Assembly (NCBI RefSeq): GCF_009734385.1
Contig: NZ_CP046452.1
Span: 744,001-808,000, forward strand
DNA: 64,000 bases
Direction of reading: 5' to 3'
Origin: Corynebacterium kalinowskii
GTDB taxonomy: Bacteria; Actinomycetota; Actinomycetes; Mycobacteriales; Mycobacteriaceae
Shown here: positions 28,118 through 35,197 of the stretch, in pieces
How the letters are laid out: each line of letters begins with the position of its first letter
Position numbering within the stretch: position 1 is the stretch's first letter
The notes under the pieces: model-generated
The model's database searches: none
Told to the model about the DNA's origin: nothing
What the model saw: only the letters and a program-made list of their open reading frames with translations
Program-made: the position numbers and the translations under genes

Positions 28118-28312
28118 ATGAACAGCTTGGTTCGACCGCTGAACGTGGCCCAGTTTGCCGATTATGTACAGGTAAAACCTAAGACCGTTTATAAGTGGAT
28201 TTCACAAAACCGTTGCCCGCAGATCACCCGCATTGGTCGGGAAATTCGTTTCCAGCCTGAGCACATTCAGCAGTGGCTCGACGCTCAGAGTGAAGAGCAG
28301 GTGAGCGCCTGA
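28118..28312 (+). CDS. Excisionase-type HTH DNA-binding protein
   Basis: 64 residues consisting almost only of a MerR/excisionase HTH: LNVAQFADYVQVKPKTVYKWISQNRCPQITRIGREIRFQPEHIQQWLDAQ (residues about 8-57; recognition helix KPKTVYKWIS). AAAGGGG is 8 bp upstream of the ATG. It heads the operon that includes the small ORF and the primase, so it may control replication of the element. It is the third HTH of this family in the element. Confidence 0.82.
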   Translation: MNSLVRPLNVAQFADYVQVKPKTVYKWISQNRCPQITRIGREIRFQPEHIQQWLDAQSEEQVSA

Positions 28313-28452
28313 TGCCGGTTTTCGATAAGAGCTCGTTTGAAAAATACTTGCTCGAGCAGGACCGCCCACAAGACGAGTTTCCCAACGGGTCGTTAGCAAA
28401 GTACTTGTTCGATCTGGACGACGCTATCTGTGAGCGGCAGCAGGTGTCTTGA
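28312..28452 (+). CDS. Small 46-residue protein with internal duplication
   Basis: Start overlaps the HTH stop (TGATG), giving tight translational coupling. The 46 residues hold two related segments, SSFEKYLLEQD and GSLAKYLFDLD, suggesting an internal repeat, and the protein is strongly acidic. No family recognised. Coupling and repeat support a real gene; function unknown. Confidence 0.6.
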   Translation: MPVFDKSSFEKYLLEQDRPQDEFPNGSLAKYLFDLDDAICERQQVS

Positions 28453-28471
28453 CAGATGGCCAGAGCAAGCG

Positions 28472-28496
28472 AAAACCCCCGGCACGATCCGGGGGC
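28472..28496. terminator. GC-rich hairpin before primase
   Basis: CCCCCGG-CACGAT-CCGGGGG (28476-28495). A T run follows only on the minus strand, so on the plus strand it may act as an attenuator or RNA-processing hairpin rather than a full terminator. Confidence 0.5.
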
Positions 28497-28540
28497 CTCA
28501 CAAAACGAAGGGGTCAATCAAGCAACACAATCACAGAAAG

Positions 28541-28555
28541 AAGGTTCTATAACCT
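28541..28555 (+). promoter_or_regulatory. Short hairpin overlapping primase ribosome site
   Basis: AGGTT-CTAT-AACCT (28542-28555) ends directly at the primase ATG and includes part of its AAGAAGG ribosome site; it could hide the site or bind a repressor. Confidence 0.35.
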
Positions 28556-31219
28556 ATGAGCTCTACTTTAGCACAGAATGAGACCGATGTCACTACCCAT
28601 CTTAAGAATGGTCTAGCACTGTTTCCACTACCAGCAGGCCGAAAGTACCCGCCCGTGAAGAATGCGACCGGCAACATCCCTGACCTGACCCTCGAGCAGA
28701 TCAAGGAGTTTTGGGAGGACGCGCCCGCTGGCAGCAATACCGGCGTGAGAGTGCAACAGATTCCCGAAACTGAGCAAGAGATACTGATCCTCGACATCGA
28801 CCAGTACGACGGCAAGCAAGGCTATGAGAGCTTCAAGCGGGTGTGTGGGGAGCTAAAACTCGACGCTGACCAAGTACTCAACTCGACCATTCGTGTCTCT
28901 CGCAGAGACTCCGATAATCCTTCCGGTCACTACTACTTCACCGTGACAGCAGGACAGAAATTCCAGCGTTCCTGTGGCGCTGACGTTGACGTTATCCAGA
29001 AGGGTCACAGATATGGGATCGCGCCCGGCTCCGTCGTGGATGGCAAGGAATACAAGTGCTACAAAGGCACCAGCGACGAAGAGACCACCTTCTCACTGGA
29101 TAAGGCGCAGGCTCTGCCTTCCGCCCTGTTTGATTACCTGGTCGCTGGTATTGCCAGTGACCCTGAGCTTCAATCTGGTGAGTCATACGGCACCAGCAAG
29201 GCGATGCAGTGGCTGACGGCTTCCGCCCCTGAATTTGACGGAGATCTCGGAGACATCTTCACCTCGGAGCTAACCGGCGACGAACCGAAGAAATTCTCCT
29301 CGGAGATCTGGGAGAGCAATAATAGCCATGACGCTATGGTGGCAGTGACTCGTTGGGCTATTCGTCTCGCAGTGTTTGAAGGTGAGTCAGGCCTAAATAA
29401 GGCTCTCGAGATCTTACGTAGTGAGTTCTTCAACCGTCCTAAGTCGCACAATGCCACGGAAGGCGAATTTCAGCGTGCCATCACTGGAGAGGTGAATAAG
29501 GTTCGCTCAGAGATTGAGAAGGGGCGGAAGACGTATCTTGAGAAGACAGCGTTGCTTAAGGGGCTCGACGCCTCGACCCTTTCCGGAGCAGAGGTCGTCT
29601 ACGTGGCCTCCGAGACTTCGATCGCAGCAGTTGGAGATATCGTTCAGTTCACGCGCGGCATGGATCTTCAAGCAGCGCAGTTACTCGCTCTGACAAAACC
29701 AGAATTGGTCATCCGCATTATCCGGAAACCTGATGGGAAAAAAGACGAAGCCATTTACGACCCAGTGGCGGGTGTGGTGGTAGGCGAAGGTGATCTCGTA
29801 AACTTATATAACGATGTCGTGCCCGAACTCGTCGGCAAATGGGCTGCGACTCTCCCGGTGCCCGATATTGACGATGAGGATGCTGCCAAATACTACGAGG
29901 CTGCGATGAAGAAGGCACACATGCTGCAGTCCTATATGGGTAACGCGACCAACATCACGAGGCTGGCGAAAATGGCATTGGCTGCGATTCCGAGAAAGAT
30001 GGACTTTTCGGAGTTTAACGCTGAGCCAGGTGTTCGTGCGTTGCGTGGTAATACGCATGTTTTAGAGATGGCCGATGGTGTTTTCCGCGTCCGGCGTCGG
30101 ACTAGCAAAGATTTCCTCACTAATCAGTTGGGCTTCTCCTTTGAGCAACTTACTGAAGGCGTGAAGCAACTGAATCAAGGTGTCGAAAGCGACTTTGATC
30201 ACCTCATAGAGGTAGTTATTCCGAATCCTGAGTATCGTCAGTGGTTGCAAATGGCGATGGGGTATGCGCTGTATAAAGACAATCCCAAGCGCGTGCTGTT
30301 GGTGTGGTGGGGTGCAAAGGGCAGAGGTAAGGGCACTCTGGCGAACGCTTTCCTCAATTGGCTGGGTGATTATGGCGCCACAGGCTCGCTAGAGGCGATT
30401 TCTTCTCGCGAAGTGACCAACACTGAAAAGGTGCAGGTGATCCGCTCGACCATTGGGTTCATTTCTGAGTTGAGCTCGCGAACAGTGGGTGACGCCTCCG
30501 CATTGAAGGAGATTGCTGGCAACGATCCGGTGACTAGTGCGGACAAGTATATGCAGGCGGAAACCCACCATGGGACCACGCTGGTGATGCAGACCAATCA
30601 CGCGCCAACAATCACAGGAGCGGATGAGGCTTTGCGAGATCGACTGTTGGTGATCCCGTTTGAGGCTGATGATGTGGATGTCGCACACGAAATGCAGAAG
30701 ATTAGTCGCAGATGGCATGGCCAGTCATGGATGGTGCAGCCTGTCAATATCGCGGCTATGTTGAGGTGGCTGCGTAAAGGCTACCTCGATTCTCAAAAGG
30801 TTCAGTTTAGAGAGTCGGAGTACCCGAGGGGCATTGTCAGCAAGATCGACGAGTTCATGGCGACATCTAATCCGTTGCGTTCTGCGTTAACCGAGGAGTA
30901 TGTCTTTACTTCAAACCGGGATGATGTTGTTCCTACGACGTTAGTGAGGGACGCGCTGCGTACTTTGAACCAGGATCTGAAGGGGATTTCGCTTAGCGAG
31001 ATTGAAGAGGCAGTCAAAGATCTCGGCGGAGGCAAACGTCGTCCAATCATTGAGGGGAAGAAAGTAAGCGCGTACTGGGGTCTTCGTTCGCGCGAGGCTG
31101 ATGAGCAGATCTACGACGAAATGTTTCCTGGCTTTACTCGCGCCGAATGGAAAAAATATCTGGATGAGGTCGCCTTGACGGAGGCAGATTTTGAGTACTT
31201 ATCGGGAGCGGACATCTAG
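28556..31219 (+). CDS. Bifunctional primase-polymerase / SF3 helicase (D5/P4-family replication protein)
   Basis: 887-residue replication initiator of phage-satellite and plasmid type. The N-terminal prim-pol (AEP) domain has DID at 80-82 (LDIDQYDG), SGHYYF at 123-128 and GHRYGIAPGS at 150-159. A central region precedes the D5_N/SF3 helicase, where Walker A is GAKGRGKGT at 586-594; the segment GFISELS takes the Walker B position without the usual acidic pair, and NHAPTITGADEALRDRLLVIPF is the SF3 sensor region. The C-terminus is winged-helix-like. It is expected to prime and unwind at the element's own origin. Start: ATG with AAGAAGG upstream. The complete frame suggests a working enzyme. Confidence 0.92.
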   Translation: MSSTLAQNETDVTTHLKNGLALFPLPAGRKYPPVKNATGNIPDLTLEQIKEFWEDAPAGSNTGVRVQQIPETEQEILILDIDQYDGKQGYESFKRVCGELKLDADQVLNSTIRVSRRDSDNPSGHYYFTVTAGQKFQRSCGADVDVIQKGHRYGIAPGSVVDGKEYKCYKGTSDEETTFSLDKAQALPSALFDYLVAGIASDPELQSGESYGTSKAMQWLTASAPEFDGDLGDIFTSELTGDEPKKFSSEIWESNNSHDAMVAVTRWAIRLAVFEGESGLNKALEILRSEFFNRPKSHNATEGEFQRAITGEVNKVRSEIEKGRKTYLEKTALLKGLDASTLSGAEVVYVASETSIAAVGDIVQFTRGMDLQAAQLLALTKPELVIRIIRKPDGKKDEAIYDPVAGVVVGEGDLVNLYNDVVPELVGKWAATLPVPDIDDEDAAKYYEAAMKKAHMLQSYMGNATNITRLAKMALAAIPRKMDFSEFNAEPGVRALRGNTHVLEMADGVFRVRRRTSKDFLTNQLGFSFEQLTEGVKQLNQGVESDFDHLIEVVIPNPEYRQWLQMAMGYALYKDNPKRVLLVWWGAKGRGKGTLANAFLNWLGDYGATGSLEAISSREVTNTEKVQVIRSTIGFISELSSRTVGDASALKEIAGNDPVTSADKYMQAETHHGTTLVMQTNHAPTITGADEALRDRLLVIPFEADDVDVAHEMQKISRRWHGQSWMVQPVNIAAMLRWLRKGYLDSQKVQFRESEYPRGIVSKIDEFMATSNPLRSALTEEYVFTSNRDDVVPTTLVRDALRTLNQDLKGISLSEIEEAVKDLGGGKRRPIIEGKKVSAYWGLRSREADEQIYDEMFPGFTRAEWKKYLDEVALTEADFEYLSGADI

Positions 31220-31516
31220 GGACACTTAAGGGGTGTCCACTCAAAAATCCATTGGAACAGGGATTATCCAACTCTCGGTAGCGGGTGCGGACAATTGCTA
31301 AGTGTCCACCCCTTGCCCCTCCTGAGCTGGGAAAATCATTCAATGGACAAGCAAGACAACCTTTTTCTCGAAAAGTCTTGGAGAAAGGGGATTAGAGGTT
31401 CCCTTCCATGGGAGAGTTTGGAGGAAAGAGTGTTTCTCTAAATTGCTGTCCTTCTTGTCTATTGGCGCATAAGTGCAGCTCAAGTTGGGTGTGAGGTGGA
31501 CAATTAGTGGGTGTCT
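31220..31516. repeat. Three GGACA-N9-TGTC(C/T) dyads between convergent genes
   Basis: Within the 356-bp stretch between the primase stop and the convergent DUF3883 gene lie GGACA-N9-TGTCC at 31220-31238 and 31289-31307, and GGACA-N9-TGTCT at 31498-31516. A half site is at 31210-31214 and further singles (GGACA at 31345, TGTCC at 31447 and 31523) are scattered. The fixed 9-bp spacing suggests binding sites of a dimeric protein. No gene is evident here. Confidence 0.6.
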
Positions 31517-31575
31517 ATCTGCTGTCCGCTTCATGTCCTCCTCGGCAGGAGAAAGGCAGTTATGTCCAACTCGCC

Positions 31576-32607
31576 TTACGATGGCTCGTTGATGTCAACT
31601 TCGACTGCGCTATTCCACGGGATTGTGTAGTCGAACGTGGTGGCTTCGAGATCCTCGTCCCGTGGCGTCCAGTTACTGAAGAGGTTGCACACCCCGCCCG
31701 ACGCGACGATATCTGCGTCGGATCGTTCGATTGAGATTGCCGTGACAATGAACAGATCCTGACGATTCCCCCGTGCACTCTTGATTTCGTTGCGCGTGAC
31801 GATGATTTTGCCGGGCGAGGTTGCTCGCTTGCCCTTCACTTCAACGAGGAGGGGTGAGTCGTTGTCCCTTGTGCATTCAAGGTCGAACGGTTTGCCCTCC
31901 TCACGAACAGTCCATCCTTGAGACTCGTAATACTGGCGGGCGAGTAGGACTGCTCGAAGTTCAATTGCCCGGCGCACCTTTGGGTCTGATTCACGTCCAG
32001 CTGAGGTTTCGATGTCATCCTCGTTCGCATCCTCATCTTCTGGCGGGAAAAGGGCATCGATATCTGGTGTGTCTTTCTGATGTCCGATCAAGTGCTCCCA
32101 GCTCTCTGTGCCAACAACGGAGGCGATGTGATTAGCTTCCGCATCAGAGAGGTTGACGAGCGTTGGAAGGGAACTATTGCGGGAAACCTTGACAGCGTTG
32201 ACATACTCGCTGGAGAAGTCTGCATTCATAAGCTGACCACCGTCGGCAATTAATTCAAACGGTAGCTGAGTAACGTAGTTGATGGAATTCTGGCTTACCT
32301 CATCAGGCCACAATGGTGCCTTCGATTGGCGAGGATCCGATGTCACTCGGCACATCAAGAACTTTTGGAAACCAGCTGTGACATGAGCGCTGTCATCTTG
32401 TCGTGGACTCGTCGATCCTGCCGGATTGAAATACCCTAACCCGACAAGGAGGATGTCTTTTTCGCGGACATCATTCTTGGGATTCGTGTATGGCACTCGG
32501 GATCCCCAGGTTGAATTCTTGAGCGCGAACTCAACATCTTTGAGCTTACGTCGGTCTTCGGATGAGTTCTTCGCTGAAGGTGCGTTGATGATGAACAAGC
32601 GAGGCAT
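31576..32607 (-). CDS. Putative type IV restriction nuclease: EVE-like plus DUF3883 domain
   Basis: 343 residues from the ATG at 32607, with GGGAG upstream. The N-terminal half (WGSRVPYTNPKNDVREKDILLVGLGYFN, then FLMCRVTSDPR and LWPDEV; residues about 30-125) has the layout of an EVE/PUA-like modified-base reader, though I rank this as tentative. An acidic linker (PPEDEDANEDDIE) follows. The C-terminal DUF3883 domain has a PD-(D/E)xK-like core GKPFDLECT...LLVEVKGKR and a preceding helix VLLARQYYESQGW. Transcribed away from the type III-like genes. Probable role: cutting foreign DNA with modified bases. Confidence 0.75.
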   Translation of the reverse strand: MPRLFIINAPSAKNSSEDRRKLKDVEFALKNSTWGSRVPYTNPKNDVREKDILLVGLGYFNPAGSTSPRQDDSAHVTAGFQKFLMCRVTSDPRQSKAPLWPDEVSQNSINYVTQLPFELIADGGQLMNADFSSEYVNAVKVSRNSSLPTLVNLSDAEANHIASVVGTESWEHLIGHQKDTPDIDALFPPEDEDANEDDIETSAGRESDPKVRRAIELRAVLLARQYYESQGWTVREEGKPFDLECTRDNDSPLLVEVKGKRATSPGKIIVTRNEIKSARGNRQDLFIVTAISIERSDADIVASGGVCNLFSNWTPRDEDLEATTFDYTIPWNSAVEVDINEPS

Positions 32608-32995
32608 GGTGGGTGCTCCCAAAGTATCGGTTCTTTTCTATGGCTTAACGCAACTTAAGAGTATCTGAAAATCTTCGATCAGTCGGTGTGAGCAACCATC
32701 CAGACCTGGGTGGGGTATTCAGATTTCTGGGGTATCCGAAGTTTCATATCGCTGATGACAGTGGTGGCTAGAGGGCCTCCTCATCTATGCACTACTAGTC
32801 GAATTCTTTTGTGGCGGTATCCCAGATGGTGCGGAATTGCGCACCTGAGTGGCGATGTGCAGGTCAATCGACTGGGTAACCTGAGACGCGCCTTCGCTGA
32901 ATCGTCAAATGCTCGGCAAACTCATCAGAAGGTTGTTGCAGCGCTGAGCTGATCCCGGCGATGCGGTGCCTGTTCCAAAGTCTGGATAACGCATA
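32608..32995. promoter_or_regulatory. Divergent promoter region of the restriction block
   Basis: 388 bp between the minus-strand DUF3883 gene and the plus-strand methyltransferase. It must contain promoters for both. I see no strong palindrome, no small controller-protein gene and no gene in either direction that I can support. Confidence 0.5.
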
Positions 32996-35197
32996 ATGGA
33001 TGAAACGCTAATAAATCACAGACGGAGCAAGTATTTGTCCAGGCTAAACGAGGTAATCGCCCAGATTTCGACAATGCACCCGCAGCTGGGGCAAGACCTC
33101 AAGAAGGAAATCGCACATCTCGCGGACCGGCGCAATTTCGGCCTCGTTTTCGAACGTCATCAGCCAGAGTCGGTTGAGCTGCCTTCGCTAAAAGTGCGGG
33201 TCGGTTCCAAAGTGCACATTCTCTCCCCGCGTGGAAGTGTTACTCCTTTAGCAGACAAGAGGCTGTGGCAAGTAGTTTCGATTGACTCCGGAGTTGCCGA
33301 ACTTGGAGAGGTCTTGCCGAACGGTCGCGACTGGAGTACAGAACTGCTCGGCCGAGAGCCAGAAACCCGCAGTGAAGCTATCGACGATCTCGTCGCGGTA
33401 GCGGAATTTCGTGACCCGATTTTCCCTGGGCTTGTAGAAACTGGTCGTGTGGAAAATGGAAGTGTTTCGGACCCATATCATGCGGTTATTAACGCTGAGA
33501 ATTTCCACGCATTGCAGATGCTCACGTTTTCACATCGTCATGCCATTGACGCGGTCTATATTGATCCTCCGTATAATACCGGCGCGAAAGATTGGAAATA
33601 TAACAACGATTACGTGGAAGCCGAAGACCAGTACAGGCATTCAAAATGGCTATCTATGATGGAAAAACGTCTGCTTTTGGCAAAAGAACTGTTAAATCCG
33701 GAAGATTCTGTTTTGATTTGTTCAATAGACGAAAAAGAATTCTTGAGACTTGGTCTATTGCTAGAACAGCTTTTCTCCGGAGCTCGCATTCAAATGGTGT
33801 CGACAGTAATTAACCCAGCTGGGGCGGGTCGAGCCGCTGACTTCTCTAGAACTGATGAATATCTTTATTTTGTGCAACTCGGGAATTCAAAGTTGCTGCC
33901 CATGGAGCGAGAAGTCGAGAATGTTCCTGTGGTATGGGATACCCTACGGCGCTCAAGCTTAGCTGGTGCTCGCGGTAAGAAAGGCAAGGGTGCATGCGGG
34001 CCAAACCAGTTTTATCCAATCTATGTAAACGACGATTCGGGCAATATCGCCTGTATCGGAGAGCCACTTCCTGAGGATATGGATATTTCTAACGCACCTC
34101 AGGTCGAAGGGTGCACAGCAGTGTTTCCAATTCGTCCAGATGGCACTGAAATGAACTGGGGGATTACACCTGACGTAGCGCGAGTGAGACTGGCCGAAGG
34201 ACACCTTCGAGCTGGAAAGCGAAAACCAAAGGAACCTCAACGATATGTCATCTCTTATCTCACTGGAGGAATTGTTCGAGATCTCGCAATCGGAAAAGCT
34301 ATCATCTCGGGTCGAGCCGAGAATGGGAGCGTTATAGCTTATTACCCGACTGGAAAAGACAAAATGCCCACGACTCATTGGAATTTTAAGAGTCATGATG
34401 CTCAACGATATGGAACTGAAATTGTGAAAGAGACTCTGCCAAGGCGGTCTTTTCCATATCCCAAGTCACTATATGCCGTCGAGGACGCGCTTCGCTTTTT
34501 TATCAAGAGCAAACCCAATGCAACTGTGCTTGACTTCTTTTCTGGCTCAGGGACGACCGCGCATGCAGTAATGCGACTAAATAAACAAGATGGGGGCCGT
34601 CGAAGGACCATCATGATTACAAACAATGAGGTCAGTGCAGATGAACAAGAGAAGTTGCGAGCGCTTGGCTATCGACCAGGAGATCCTGAATGGGAAGAAT
34701 GCGGAATTTGCGACTATGTCACTAAACCTCGCGTTACAGCGGCGATCACTGGACGCACTCCGGACGGTGATCCAATTAAGGGTGACTACAAGTTCACGGA
34801 CGAGTTTCCTATGAGCGAAGGTTTTGAGGCTAACGCGGTGTATTACACCATGACATATGAGCAGCCGACGATGGTGCACTACGGTGAAGCTTTCGAGAGA
34901 ATCGCACCCTTATTGTGGCTGAAGTCAGGGCAAACCGGCCCTGTCATTAGCCAGGTTTCGGATGCTGGGTGGGCAATAGCTGACACCTACGGCATCGTGT
35001 TCGACACCGATACGGCTAAACAATTGATTGACGCACTTGCGGGTACTCCGGTGGCAAAACTGGTGTACATCGTCACCGATGACACGCAAGCTTTCGAGCG
35101 CATCAGCCGTGACCTACCATCCGGTGTGCAGTCCGTGCGACTGTACGAGTCATATTTGTCCAACTTCGAGATCAACACTGCGGGGGCGATCCAGTAA
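32996..35197 (+). CDS. Type III-like adenine-specific DNA methyltransferase (Mod)
   Basis: 733-residue beta-class N6-adenine methyltransferase. Catalytic DPPY at 190-193 (VYIDPPYNTG) precedes the SAM motif DFFSGSGTT at 513-521; the roughly 320 residues between include the target-recognition region. It is longer than typical Mod (about 640), with a C-terminal extension (YYTMTYEQPTMVHYGEAFER, to LYESYLSNFEI) containing a possible Rossmann-like segment. Codons from about 33560 to 34640 are AT-richer than neighbours, as expected for a swapped recognition domain. The stop overlaps the next start (TAATG), so it is coexpressed with the nuclease. Confidence 0.9.
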   Translation: MDETLINHRRSKYLSRLNEVIAQISTMHPQLGQDLKKEIAHLADRRNFGLVFERHQPESVELPSLKVRVGSKVHILSPRGSVTPLADKRLWQVVSIDSGVAELGEVLPNGRDWSTELLGREPETRSEAIDDLVAVAEFRDPIFPGLVETGRVENGSVSDPYHAVINAENFHALQMLTFSHRHAIDAVYIDPPYNTGAKDWKYNNDYVEAEDQYRHSKWLSMMEKRLLLAKELLNPEDSVLICSIDEKEFLRLGLLLEQLFSGARIQMVSTVINPAGAGRAADFSRTDEYLYFVQLGNSKLLPMEREVENVPVVWDTLRRSSLAGARGKKGKGACGPNQFYPIYVNDDSGNIACIGEPLPEDMDISNAPQVEGCTAVFPIRPDGTEMNWGITPDVARVRLAEGHLRAGKRKPKEPQRYVISYLTGGIVRDLAIGKAIISGRAENGSVIAYYPTGKDKMPTTHWNFKSHDAQRYGTEIVKETLPRRSFPYPKSLYAVEDALRFFIKSKPNATVLDFFSGSGTTAHAVMRLNKQDGGRRRTIMITNNEVSADEQEKLRALGYRPGDPEWEECGICDYVTKPRVTAAITGRTPDGDPIKGDYKFTDEFPMSEGFEANAVYYTMTYEQPTMVHYGEAFERIAPLLWLKSGQTGPVISQVSDAGWAIADTYGIVFDTDTAKQLIDALAGTPVAKLVYIVTDDTQAFERISRDLPSGVQSVRLYESYLSNFEINTAGAIQ

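Noticed and set aside
31507..31734. Short plus-strand frame overlapping the DUF3883 gene
   Set aside because: It mostly lies antisense to the DUF3883 coding end and has no family or ribosome site support.
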